Below, piece after piece: positions 1-10,960 of a DNA stretch of 64,000 nucleotides. Below the pieces are notes generated by a model. The model ran no database searches and was not told where the DNA came from. It saw only the letters and a program-made list of their open reading frames with translations. Made by a program: the position numbers and the translations under genes. Location of the stretch: positions 136,096,457 through 136,160,456 of the forward strand of contig CM056994.1 of NCBI GenBank assembly GCA_029891345.1, written 5' to 3'. Source of the stretch: Dryococelus australis (Eukaryota; Arthropoda; Insecta; Phasmatodea; Phasmatidae). Numbering within the stretch: position 1 is the first letter of the stretch; every line of letters starts with the position of its first letter.

Positions 1-372
1 CAACAGACAGTTGCTTTGTCCACTACAGAGTCAGAGTTTGTGGCTCGACCTTCAGCAATCGTATAACTACTTTGGCTTATGCAATTGTTTACAGATTTAG
101 GTATTGAACTTTGTAAGCCAATAACTGTATTTGAGGACAATCAATCCTGCATTTGTGCTGTGGGTAGTTGGAAACAAAAACGTTTGAAGTATATAGACAT
201 AAAGTATAAGTTTATAAACGATCTATGTCAAAACAATGTAATTACTATTAGATATATTCCATCAGTTGAGCAGAAGGCAGATATGCTGACTAAGGGTTTG
301 TCAAGTGATCTTTTTGTGGGACATAGGAAACATCTTGGGATGATTGAAGTACCTAGCCATACATTGGCCTGA
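1..372 (+). mobile_element. Ty1/Copia element, C-terminal pol (RNase H) remnant
   Basis: Fossil retroelement cut by the window edge. The translated strand shows the Copia RNase H pattern: a VALSTTESEF block near base 12, then FEDNQSC, YIDIKYKFI and KADMLTKGL in the order found at the end of Copia polyproteins, where the enzyme degrades the RNA of the RNA/DNA hybrid during reverse transcription. It is followed directly by a purine-rich tract and a probable 3' LTR, so this is the downstream end of an element whose body lies to the left. It is broken. The family is clear; the lineage (for example the GalEa-type elements known from crustaceans) is a guess I cannot test. Confidence 0.85.
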
Positions 373-392
373 TATGAGGATAAATTGAGGAG

Positions 393-675
393 TGTTGTTG
401 GAAGATGCAATTTATCATTATGTATGTTTCTGTATTGTAAATAGTTTTATTTTTGTTTTTGTCCTGTTGGTAGCTACAGTGGAAATGTTTTGAGTTGGAG
501 ACTATGTTCCACAGGAAGTATGTGTTTGGGTTGGAGAATATGTGACCCTCCTGTAAAAGGTTGTGTTGTTTTGTCTTTGTTGGTATGTAATCAGTTATGA
601 ATTACATTGAGTATTGATGGAAGACCTTTGGCTTAATTTAACACTAACGTGTTACATTTACCAACTTGTCCAACA
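393..675 (+). repeat. Probable 3' LTR of the Copia element
   Basis: Begins TGTTG directly after a purine-rich tract (GAGGATAAATTGAGGAG) that follows the Copia stop, and ends CAACA, giving matching inverted termini over about 283 bp. Short LTRs starting TGTTG are usual in Copia. The 5' copy is outside the window, so the ends rest on the termini alone. Confidence 0.55.
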
Positions 676-2991
676 ATATTTATATACACATACCAAATAT
701 TGTATTTACTATTTAAAGATATTTATTTGCTTATGGTGTTTTTCCCCAAATCATGTGCTGTTTGAAAGAAATAAAAAACGAAAAAAATAAAAGACAAGTT
801 TTCCAGATACGTCATGTGTTCTTATGTTTTAAACTTTTCACAAAATACTACTCCTGCCTTGCTCAACGAATTTTACTTGCTGGCATTTTGTGCCATTTGT
901 TTTGGTGTTCAGATTTTTCTGGGATTGGGGTAATTTCCAGCCTTGCTACGTCCTTGTGTCAAGGGCTTTGCAAGGGTCTGAAGTTCTTATGTATGCCATC
1001 TGTTACAAGCAGAGTATAACACTCCTTTTCAAATTTGCAAATGGGTTTTATTTGTTGCACATTCAAATGAAATTATGTCCGCAATGAAGCTTGATCGTGT
1101 TCTAGACATCTTTGCTAGGGAGCACAAGATAAAACGTTGTTTAAACATCCTCTGATTCACAAAACATAATCATAAGTATTCATGTTTTACTTTCAAAATG
1201 TGTAGGTAGTGTGAACTGCACGGAGTATAGCCTTTACTTAAGTGCTATTTTTATATTTCCATTACAAACATTCGTTTACTTAAGGATAAATCAAGGAAAA
1301 TGTCTGTGTGGCGGTAAGAAAAGAATACATTTGATGAAAATAATATTAATTATTCAATATCACAACAAGTGCTATTTTATGACTTATTTCATGTCATTGT
1401 ACACACCACACCTGACATACTCTTTTTTGATGGCATCCTTTTCCATAGGCCTACATGTACTAGGGTATTACTATAATAATGGAGAGTATGATACAATTAT
1501 ACTGAATAAACATATATTTATCTGAAATACTCAAAAACACCATTGAATTGTATTAAATCGTAAACTTTTTTTTATCTTACAACCTTCATTTTGTAACTCT
1601 GTGGTCCCTCCAGGAAATAATGCTGGATCTGCTCTGGGTACCACATTGTTAAACACATACAGCCAGATTTCTGAGTACACAAATATTGTGAATTAAGTTC
1701 CAAGTGACACAAATGTGGTGTTACATGTATTTAGCCCACAAATGCTACAACCATTGGTTGTGAGTTGTGTGGTTCTGATGTTTGTGTGTAGGTACCCAAG
1801 GTGTGTGAGAATTTTGGTGCATATTATAATACTAATGGTCATGGGCTAAGAATCCCACTGTAAATCATGGAAAAATTTTGGGATATGTAAATGAGGGAGC
1901 CTGTGCTGTTTTGAGCATAGTGAAATTAGTGTGCCCAGCGGAACTACGGAATGACTCTTACAGTACTGTCTATTCCGAGCTTGGAAATCACTTACAAAAG
2001 AGGGAAACTATTTTCTCATTTATTTTTTAAGGATTTTTTTATATTATGACCTTGGCCAAATACATGGTGTGCATACATAAATTAATTATAGTTAACATTT
2101 TACGTGACTGTTTACTCAACCTAGTCAAACAATTTTTATTTATTGAGGAAAAAGGTAATGTGCATTATGTTTTCGTTCTTGTGTAATTATTTTGTGAGTT
2201 GAGTAATTGTGCACTTAACGCATCAACATAATAATGGTTTTTGTGATGTGTATGTGACTCAAAACAGCCTCAGCTGTAACAGCCTTAAGCTGTAGCGATA
2301 GCTGGACATCACATTCTATAAGAGAAGCTTCATGCTTTGTCTTGACTGATTCTTATATCTGTTTTACCTGCCTCACTCACTGAAACACGTTTTTGATACT
2401 TGAATCTCCCATGGACAGCACCACCACCTTCCTAGATGACTTGTATATGAAAAGCATAAACTAAAATTTTATGATACTAGAAGACTCCAGCTATTTTCTG
2501 GACATGTAATATGTTGAACAGTGAGCTGCTGCATGTTTTCTACTAAACCTTCAGAAAAGCATATGTAGTGCTGCTTAGTTTTACATGTTTTGATCAGTGC
2601 TTTGTGTGATTCTATTAAAATACATGCATTGCAACTCATATTTTGACTACTATTCTCATCTATTGTGTGCTAGGCAGTGCTACATCACAGCAAGTGAGAC
2701 TGGCATATTACATTGTCAAGAACAATGTAACTTTAGCTAGCTGGTCGAGTACTGTGTGTTTATTATCCCATTGTTATTGAAAGGCTGTGCTACAGAAAAT
2801 CCACTACACCCTGAAAACTCACAGTAATCTTAGTCCAGGAAATACTAGGTTGTACCTGCGCAAATGTCACCATCCTAAACATCTGACTACAGCTTTCCAG
2901 TTCACACCTATACTGTTTACCATATAGTTGTCAGTTACAGCTTGGATGTGTTTTCATCATCATAGTTCAATAACACAATTTATTTTCTTAC
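676..2991. other. Unassigned AT-rich DNA
   Basis: I see no supported gene here. Open frames near 753-1087 and 1211-1525 are short, low in complexity and resemble no family I know. Part of it should be intron or 3' flank of the Ig-like gene, which runs right to left and must continue below 2992, but I could not pick the next exon with confidence. Confidence 0.5.
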
Positions 2992-3162
2992 CTTCAGGAA
3001 GTGGATTATCTTCTTTTGACAGAATTACATCAACATTTGTGGAGCCAATGGGATATATTACATGACACTCAGTCAAACCAGACACCTCAACATCCAGCTT
3101 CATAAAGAAATCTTCCCCTTGATAGACTTTGTCTAGCGATGTGGGCCACACTTTTACAGATT
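2992..3162 (-). CDS. Internal exon of an Ig-like domain protein (downstream of the two)
   Basis: The exon is 171 bp (57 codons), phase 1 at both ends. The acceptor is TTGTTATTTCAG at 3163 and the donor GAAG/GTAAG at 2992/2991. The leading AA completes the codon whose first base G ends the upstream exon at 4106, so the frame continues across the junction. The peptide begins ESVKVWPTSLDKV and continues with YQGEDFFMKLDV and LTECHVIYPIG; this alternating hydrophobic pattern with one Cys looks like the first half of an immunoglobulin-type beta sandwich, the rest being in a further exon. A role in adhesion or recognition would be usual for such modules but is inference. Protein not recognised; a macroglobulin-like or other beta-sandwich domain is possible. 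Confidence 0.65.
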
Positions 3163-3662
3163 CTGAAATAACAAACGCAGTAAGCTATCTATGTAACATG
3201 CATTAATCTTGGATGTGCCCTCAAAATTATTCATTTAATGTTGTACTTGATTTATATATATATATATGATAAAGAAACTTTTATCTTACATAAATATTTT
3301 TCACTATAAATGCTCACACTTTTATTGACTTGCTACGGTTTGCAAGAATGTAACAAATTTCACTAACTTCACACAAAATTTGTATTACGTTTACTACGGC
3401 ATGGTTGAAGAATTTCCAAGTCAACTGCTATAAACATTGCTTGTAATTTTTCATTTCTGGAAGCAATGATATGGAAGTACAAAATATAGGTGTACATATA
3501 AATTTCATGAAAACTGAAAATCTGCATTCTTTCAAGAACACAAATAAGGAAAAAATATATAAATTTCATGAAAACTTGAAAAATTTGAATTATTCTCACA
3601 AAATAATTAAGTTATATTTTACCTTACCTTGTTTTATTAGTGTAAAGTTCTACTTGATTAAA

Positions 3663-3919
3663 GGGGGCCACGGTGGCTAAGCGGTTAGATTGCTCATGTC
3701 CCCTCAAGCCAAACCAGGTTCAACCCACAGCTTTATCACTCCCAGATTTTTGCAAGTGGGAATTGTGCTGGACGATGCTGCTGGTTGGCAGAGTTTCTCA
3801 AGGATCTCCTGTTTCCCAACCCTTGCATTCCGGCACTACTCCATTCTCATCTCATTTCACCCTCATAGGATCTCAAGACCTCGTTGTTAAGAGTCGTTCA
3901 AATTTCTCAGCTCAACTCA
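3663..3919 (+). repeat. tRNA-derived SINE, copy A
   Basis: Starts GGGGCCACGGTGGCTAAGCG, a tRNA-like head with a box A resembling TGGCTAAGCGGTTAGA and a box B resembling GGTTCAACCC. The body shared with two other copies in the window follows (GTGGGAATTGTGCTGGACGA, then GGATCTCC, then CTCAAGACCTC), ending CTCAA without a poly(A) tail. It is flanked by a perfect 11-bp target duplication, ACTTGATTAAA, at 3652-3662 and 3920-3930. It lies in the intron between the two Ig-like exons. The head is internally somewhat decayed. Confidence 0.85.
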
Positions 3920-4105
3920 ACTTGATTAAATATTCTAAAAAGAATATTCTAAAAAGATTTAAAAATAATAATTTTATTCGGAGGTGATAATTCATAAATT
4001 TTTTTGTATTTCTACAAGATAGTTTTAAACTACCAGCCAAGACAGAGTTGTTTGTCACTTTATACAAAGGCTACCAAGGGATATATATTTAGAACAATAT
4101 TTTAC

Positions 4106-4387
4106 CTTGTACTCTTAAAAATGTAGAATTTTTTTCTTCTCCCTTTATAGTGTTTATGGTCAGTACGTAGATGCCCTTCATTTTGACAGAAACTGATAAA
4201 AGTTTGATTGTACAACTTGCAGGGAATGCTCTAGTCATGTTCTGAATGCTGTATGGCAAGGTATGAACAGGGAAAACAGAATATAAACTTCCATCAGGGA
4301 TTGTGATCTTGCAGGAATCAACTTCTTCATTTGTCCTGGATGTGATCATCAGTAGAATGTCACTGCCTTTCAAAACGTTTATCTGTT
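4106..4387 (-). CDS. Internal exon encoding one Ig-like domain (upstream of the two)
   Basis: The exon is 282 bp (94 codons), phase 1 at both ends. The acceptor TTTTTGCAG lies at 4388 and the donor CAAG/GTAAA at 4106/4105. One Ig-sized module fits the exon exactly: it starts EQINVLKGSDILLMITS, has DSCKITIPDGS about a third in and CTIKLLSVSVKMKGIYVLTI in the second half, a possible disulphide pair with a 'KGIYVL' strand like the DxGxY region of Ig folds. Symmetric phase-1 exons are typical of extracellular modules that multiply by exon shuffling. The frame runs on into the 2992-3162 exon. No signal peptide or membrane segment is visible in these two exons. The gene name and complete structure are unknown. 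Confidence 0.7.
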
Positions 4388-4500
4388 CTGCAAAAACTAA
4401 AATTCAAGCAAACATTAAACACAAGATGACTTTTCTTTCTGGATATTTACAAAACAAGAAATACATACCTACCTGATATATTTGTACACAAATTCAAGTA

Positions 4501-4739
4501 TAGGCTGTTCACGGTAAATTGAGCACTTTTTAAGGCCCTCCCATCCGGCATCAGTGATTAATAAGCATGTTTTATTGCAGACTCAGGCATTAACTTTTGA
4601 GAGCGGTGAAAGTATACACCATATTCATGAGTCACATGGCAATGTTGATGTTAAAAAAAGTGGCGGAAAGATAAAAATTGGCTAAAAGGAAAATTTTGGA
4701 AGGGCCATAAAAAGTGCGCACTTTACCGTGAATAGCCTA
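4501..4739. mobile_element. MITE copy 1 with about 40-bp terminal inverted repeats
   Basis: A 239-bp non-coding element. The left end TAGGCTGTTCACGGTAAATT and the reverse complement of the right end (TAGGCTATTCACGGTAAAGT) match over about 40 bp, through GCACTTTTTA. It is flanked by TA on both sides (4499-4500 and 4740-4741), as expected for target duplication by Tc1/mariner-type transposases. A second copy is at 47831-48064. It has no coding capacity and would need a transposase supplied from elsewhere. Confidence 0.85.
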
Positions 4740-5163
4740 TAATTACAATGCAGGCAGTAAACATGACCAAAATGTAACAGACATTGCCAAGTTTTTATAA
4801 ATACATGTAAAGAACAAAATCAATAAAATGTACATTTGAAATTAACTAAACACTTATATTTACTTCAAAGTATCAGTTCACTGATGACCCTAAATATTAC
4901 TGAAGGTATGCTAAAATATCCATTTCATACAAAAGTACAGGAATATACACACATACTAGAAAATAAATTTATATAAATAATTTCATCATAAGTTAACGTC
5001 ATATTCCATATACTAAGTAAGTAAATAAAAGGTCTTGTTATTTTTTACATTTAGACATGTAGTTTAAAGTTATGTTTGGCAACTACCTAGTAGGCAAAGG
5101 AAAATTATCAAACAATTTAAGCTTTTGAAAACAATGACTCTCAGTTATTTAGTTAATTTAATG

Positions 5164-5640
5164 TGAGGTGTTACAAGATCTCATCACGAGTGTGCACTCA
5201 ATCAAATATGGGTGCACTGTGGAGCCAAAAAAGCAACGAGAAACCAGCTGTCACTCATTGTTGCTTGTTAGCTTCTGACAGTATGTGGGATACTCAGTTG
5301 CTCAACTGAATCTCTTCCCTATGCAGTGCAGGTGAAGTCTGTTTTATCAAACACCTGGAAGTGTTAGGCAAACTCGGCACAAGTTTGGCTGTTGTCCTCC
5401 TTTATGGCCGTCTTCAGGGTCTTGTCACCCAGGACATGTGGCTACCCACTTCTGGGTTCATTACAATGGAACAGATCTTCTGACTTGAACTTCTGGAACA
5501 AATACCTGATGGTGTACTCATTCACAGCATTATCCCCAAAGACTTCATGTATTCAGTGACTTACTGCAACTGCAGATAAGCCCATCTTAGTCATAAAGCA
5601 GAAAACACCAAATGAGTTACTTCAACATCTCAATTTCTCT
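5164..5640 (-). pseudogene. Degenerate mariner transposase, N-terminal region
   Basis: Minus-strand translation shows the mariner helix-turn-helix region: VFGDNAVNEYTIRYLFQKFK, then EDLFHCNEPRSG.P, then LKTAIKEDNSQTCAEFA. The EPRSGxP block and the following 'DxLKxxIEED' pattern are diagnostic of mariner-family DNA-binding domains. About 85 codons stay in one frame but contain several stops (in-frame stops follow EPRSG and CAEFA); similarity fades below 5250. No catalytic DDD segment and no terminal repeats were recognised, so this is a truncated, old insertion upstream of the Ig-like exons, probably intronic to that gene. Confidence 0.7.
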
Positions 5641-8600
5641 TCACCACTGCTTGAGCTATGACTGCTGCAAGTATGCAATGTGCCTGTATTGGTCAAGGTC
5701 AATGTCCTTACTTCCTCTCCAACCCCTTTTCCAGCACTCACGTGATGCACATATTTCCATACCAGTCATCACTTCTTCCCATACTTCTTCAAACATGACG
5801 TGAACTTAATTTGTTACCTTGTATTATAAAAAGATTAAATAATTTGTATTTTCATTAGCATTTAAATCCTTAGTCTCAACATGTGAAAAATTTCTACAAG
5901 AAGCATAGTGTTTCTGATACAGTTGAATGTATGTACGCTAAGGACCACATATCTTTGAGCTTTATAAAGATGTTTTACTGCTGGTTAGTGTTCAGCAGAT
6001 GCATGGTTGTTAGAGAGTTAATTTTCTTCAAACAAGCTTAGAGAGGCAAAGCCACATAAATGTTGTTTCTTTAGGTAACTTAGAGGAATATTCACTCTTT
6101 ATTCACAACCCAATTCTGAGTCACTGAACACCATCTGATCTTAGAAGGGGCCTGATGCTGCAATCCATTTCACATGCAGGGATGATAGAAACTTGGACGT
6201 TGCTTCAGAATACAATAGCTCTGACTTATAGCAGCATCCACTCTGTGCTTATCTTCTTGTAACCTAACTTCCGTACTTGTACCCTTAATCATTGTGTCTA
6301 GCCATGTTGACTCACATAATTCCTGTACAATTCCCGTACATTCCCATACAGTAATCAAAAAATCCATGTACATCTGCAGCTTCCAGGTACCCTTAATGAT
6401 GCTCACAGTAAAGTACAAAACAAACATTTTTAAAAATAACATGCATTTCCTCATCATTATTTCAAATACAGTTAGTTCACTCAAATACACAGATAGATAA
6501 TGCTTAAAAGAAACATATCAATTTAATCATCATGTACCTGTGTTTGCAAATATTAACATGTTGCATATAAAATAAACTTATGGTCTGCCTTTTCCACTGT
6601 AAACATTTAATGCAGTCAGTGACATTAATATAAGATGGGATGGATTTTTTTTACTACCAGTAATTAATAAGTCAATACTGGTAGAATAAAGTTTATTTAA
6701 TCAAGTGCATGTTTGTGAAATCCAAAGCAGTCCTGTCTTACAAATTGTGTTTTATTAATAAAATACAATTTTTTAGTAGGGGGAGAGAAAATGTTAATTG
6801 TTCTGTGCTGCATATACTTGAACAAGTGCATGATGTTTTAAGTTCTCATACTAGGCTATATTTTACACAGCCAAGCAAGACACAGGTATGTAAAATTCTT
6901 AGCACTGCAAAGTGCAATGTTGAAAAGAAACTGTACCTATATTATAGTATATATGGGTGATACATGTGGCACTAGTTCTTCAATTGTGGAAAAAAAATTA
7001 GGAGTTGGTGAGTATTTCTAATTCTGAATTGAACAGTGTTGACACTGCATACAAAGGTCGAGTTTGAACTGATAATTTTGTCATTAAGTAATTTAGGATT
7101 TCTTTGGTTTCAGCTCAGATGCTATCAGCTTGTTAAGCATTCATAACAACACATTGTATGTACAATTCTGATAATTTATTAATGTGGCAGTAATTATACT
7201 CCTGTTATGTAACAAAACAACAAGCATAGCAAACTGCCTCTTTATGTAGGTGCATCAGTCGGTCGTATGCGGTGACACACACACTGCCACCTTGCACGTT
7301 TGTCGGCAGGTGGCCGCACGTAACAAGAGCTGTTACCCCCCCCCCCTTATCTTTTTACGTATACAAACTCCCGCCAGTCACGCTGCCGTTTCCAGCTTAG
7401 TTTATTAATTAATTTTTTTACCTGACCTTGTTTATGAGAGACGTGACAGAATGAGCGGTACAGAAGTTGTCATAATGTCCAGGACATGGGTATAAAGATA
7501 AATCGCTGCGCTGAATATTTTGACCTGTAAGACACTTTGTTTGAGTGGTTTTGTGTTGAATAATATGACTTGGTAACATCTGAACAGGTATCTAATGCTC
7601 GAAACGGCATCAGAGAAAGGGTACAACTACCACTGCCCATAGGGATAGTGTGTGTAGTAGATCCATGCAGGTAGTTGCCAAGCTGCCTTTTTTTTTCTGC
7701 AGGCTTGGACTGCTATGCTACAGTCTTACTCCCACTGTCCGCTGACAAACAATAGACTGGAGAAGGAAGGGAAATGATGAAATGGGGGAAGAGGAAAAGG
7801 TTCTGACAGCTGCCAAGCATAGGAAAAAAAAATGGAGGGGGGGGGGGAGGTGGCCTTGCGTGGGGATTATTTTCACTATCTGTTTGCAAGACAGGGAAAG
7901 CTCGTGCTGGCAATTTTCTTGTTTTACCTCCAAACCTACATCGTATTATTTTTTTCTCCAGTAGCACCATTTTATGCTGTTTCCATGAAGTAATTTTTTT
8001 TTTTTTTAAACTGCTCCATTTCTATTTGTATTCTATATTTAGATTGGCGTTTATGAAACTTTTCATGTCCGGAGTTCAAGTTATTTTAATATCAGTTTTT
8101 CGAAACTGGGAATGGTAAAAAAATTGTGTTTTTAGGCTGTGCATCTTTATTATTACACCATAGAATTACAGTTGCCGCTGGAAGCCACAGAGGCAAGTTA
8201 TAGATGGAAAAACTGCACACCAATTTTAGTGGCTTGTGTATAGGGCAAGTATCTGAAGGCCTTACTTTTGAGAAAAAAATTGCACTAGGCACGTGCATAC
8301 TGCATATAGGCCTACTCATATTTAAAATGTGCAATACCAGCACTGTTTTCTGAGGAAAATTCCTGTTCCAACTTAAAAAAAATTAATAAAAAACTTTTTA
8401 AAACTTGAAATTGTGCGATTCTAAGTCAAAAATTTTGGCTCCAGGTATTTCAAATTATTGAGGTTTTACTTTAATGTTTATAAGCATTTATACTTTAGAA
8501 TGAATATAATGTAGTGCAAGCCCTGTTACACAAATATTATCATCTGTTTACCATGCATTAACAGAATACGAACGTAGCTACCAGATGGATGCACTTTAAT

Positions 8601-8860
8601 AGCCACTGTACCACATGTTATGAAACACCGTCACATACAGACTGGCATGACAGCCCGCGGCAAGTGGCTACAGTTGAGATTGGACGAGTCAATTCGTCCG
8701 ACCGACACCCACACATTTTGCTGTGTGTTATCAGTAGCGAGCTACAGGCGCAGTCAACGTCAGCAGTAAAACATCAGTTGATGCAAACCAAGCATTTTGG
8801 CTTTCACGAACACATGATAGACTTTTCGAGAGGAGGAAAGGAAACAAATTCCCGGACATC
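5641..8860. other. Unassigned, mostly AT-rich DNA
   Basis: No gene supported. A 106-codon minus-strand frame at 6170-6490 resembles nothing I know. The 7250-7400 stretch is richer in CpG and holds a C11 run near 7338; a G10 run lies near 7837 in a purine-rich patch. The 5' exons of the Ig-like gene might lie here or further right, but I found no further exon with matching phase and splice sites. Confidence 0.4.
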
Positions 8861-8956
8861 TGACTAAAATCCAGTGCAATTCCCGTAATTTTCTGGGCAG
8901 TGGAATTCCTGTTCAATTCCAATTTTTCCTGGTTTTCCGAGTCAGTAGACACCCTG
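8861..8956 (-). repeat. Candidate dispersed repeat edge with GGAA-rich stutter
   Basis: Read on the minus strand the stretch runs GGGTGTCTACTGACTCGGAA and then repeats GGAA-type words (CAGGAAAAATTGG, ACAGGAATTCC, ACGGGAATTGC, CCGGGAATTTG). This style of sequence is familiar to me from dispersed repeats of marine invertebrates, but I cannot name the family and see only one copy in this window. Confidence 0.3.
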
Positions 8957-9059
8957 TTAATACTTCGCCTTTCTGTGAAGGCACAGTTCGGTAAAGGGAA
9001 TAAGTCACAACATGTATAGGCCAGTCCACCATTTCCAACAAGGATACTTCAACCACTCT

Positions 9060-9485
9060 GCCTTTATCTCCATTTCCATAACAGCAGCCACATCACAAAC
9101 CCATTCCACATACCTCTCCAAATCTCATTTTAAGCCCACAATTTTTTCCCTCCTTTCCTGTCCCTGTCTCTTCTGTAGAATGTAAATAATTATATTATTT
9201 ATCTTGTTGGCATTCATTGTCTAACACTTCCTCACTAAGCCAAGTCTCTACTGCTACAACTACATCTGCCCCGTATCCTTCAACCATTTCCCAGAAGCTA
9301 TTCAAATTGTTATATAAACTTCTACAGTTAATTACTAATAACTTAATGCAACCCTCACACCAATTTCATTTCCTCCTCCTTGGAGTGCTTGGATATTCTG
9401 CCTTTACCTCCGCTTCAGTGCTCACAATTCTTATCAGCTCTACTTCAAAGCTCTTTCCATGTACCTCTTTGCTTTGGTTGCTATT
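9060..9485 (-). mobile_element. LINE endonuclease-domain relic (CR1/L2-like)
   Basis: Minus-strand frames show the start of a non-LTR retrotransposon ORF2: NCRSLYN-type words, then YGADVVVAVETWLSEEVLD and YRRDRDRKGG, the usual order at the N-terminus of the APE-type endonuclease that nicks target DNA (the ETWL block carries the catalytic Glu). At least two frame changes and several stops interrupt it, and no reverse transcriptase follows, so it is a dead fragment. It may belong to the same family as the RT fragment at 60454-61990, judged only from style. Confidence 0.6.
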
Positions 9486-9719
9486 CCTGTCCTCCCTGAA
9501 CAACCCTACTTCTCTCGAAACAGCCAGTTATAATCCTGCTTAGCAAATCATCTATTATAGTTTCCAGATCTTCGTGAACAGTACATGTGTTTGTGACACT
9601 GATTTTCTGACCCATCCTAAATTAACAAAGGTCTTATACATGTATAACAGACCCACATTTAATAAACCAAACTTACAAACTAAAACATGTACTAAACGGG
9701 GCCAATTATAATAAACATT

Positions 9720-10960
9720 GTAGCATAGCTAAAATTTAGTTGTGCCTGCACTGTGTTTGAATTCTTCTCTGGCGTAATTGTGAGGCCGCGAGACCCTAGG
9801 TGTTTTGCAATAGGAGTCGACATCATCGCCTTGCGCTTAACTGTTCATGGAAGTATATTGTTGTCCTAGGGTTTGGTGCACTTTGTCTGTGAATTGGACA
9901 GTTTTGGTGGGCAAAAGAAAACTGCAGTTGCGGAACAAGTAGACGAGAGGCAGGGCCCACCTATGGCTGAACGAATGTTGTCTCGCTGTGTTAGCTGTCA
10001 TGCAAGCGCATGTGATGTTCTGGGTTAGTGAGTTCAGGGGAGTTCATAGTCTGGTGTGAAATGGGAAGGATGTGTGTGCAGTGTGAACGTGCCTAAGGTA
10101 GGCCTCTTGGCTAAGCCTTAGGGCTGTTTTTATGCAAGAGAATTCAGATTCGGCCGCGAGATGTAGTGGATGTGAATACAGAGAGCTGATGCATAAGGTG
10201 GGCCTCTTGGCCCAACCTTAGGGCTGTCTTAATTAGTTGAGAGTTCACACACAGATTCGGTATGGGAAGAACACGTGTTTGGAATTGTAACATTGTTGTC
10301 AGTTCAAGTTATGCATGGTACTGCTCGGGGCAGGACGTCAGCCTGCCACTCGAACTAGAGCTATGTGTGGGACGTTGGGTTTCTCTCTCATTGTGCAACT
10401 TCTCATTAGGAGAGGAGACATGGGTTGACGTCAGGCGTGTGCACTACGAGTGTTGGCAGCAGTTGGTTAATTAGCAAGCTCCAGAGGGCTGCTGGGCAGT
10501 GGCTGGCATCAACCACTGGCACATAAGTATGGCATCGTGTACTCTTAAGTTAGGTTAAAGTTAAGTTAGTTTTATGTTAAGAAAATTCCACTGTTAGGTT
10601 AAGATTTCTGATTTAGATTTAAAAGTAAACTTAACGGACTCTCCATTCCCGACTGTTAGGCTAGTTTAACCAATTTGGTTTATTTTGAAAGGCTTTAAAA
10701 ATCTTTGTCTATCTAATCAGTTCAGTAATCTCTGCTAAAGACTGTTGTTGTTTTCCTCTCCTTCTGAGAGGTGCCCAATTGTTATTATTAATTCATTTTT
10801 AAATGTACCTGTTTTTATTTTGATTGAAGAATCCTGAGGCTTCTAATTTGTTTTACCTCCTCATCTACAGAGTAGAAGGAACCAAGAATCAGGAATAGTA
10901 AATGAATTGGAGTAGCTGAATGAAGAAAGTTATGAATTAGCACTGACCTGTCTTAAAACC
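9720..10960. other. GC-richer segment with paired hairpins; LTR-like in character
   Basis: More GC-rich than its flanks up to about 10520, then T-rich, which recalls the U3-to-U5 layout of a long LTR, but I could not fix ends or a second copy. It contains two hairpins exactly 100 bp apart (separate entry). Frames such as 10262-10474 are not supported as genes. Confidence 0.3.
10094..10220. repeat. Two related hairpins, 100 bp apart
   Basis: At 10194-10220 the arms TAAGGTGGGCC and GGCCCAACCTTA pair around a TCTT loop with one bulged base. At 10094-10120 a diverged copy has arms TAAGGTAGGCC and GGCTAAGCCTTA around the same TCTT loop. The copies are exactly 100 bp apart, and both are followed by TTAGGGCTGT and further on by CAGATTCGG, so this is a tandem duplication of about 100 bp. 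Confidence 0.65.

Noticed and set aside
2700-2811. Possible next exon of the Ig-like gene after a TTTTCAG at about 2812 on the minus strand
   Set aside because: Phase 1 continues for only about 24 codons before a stop, the pyrimidine tract is poor, and the second half of an Ig fold is not recognisable.
3663-3735. tRNA gene
   Set aside because: The boxes belong to a SINE head: the same sequence continues into a shared body and is bounded by a target duplication.
6170-6490. 106-codon minus-strand frame
   Set aside because: Open but without family words, conserved phase or splice sites that would tie it to the Ig-like gene.
8589-8867. 92-codon frame on the plus strand
   Set aside because: No domain or splice context; it adjoins a repeat-like stretch.
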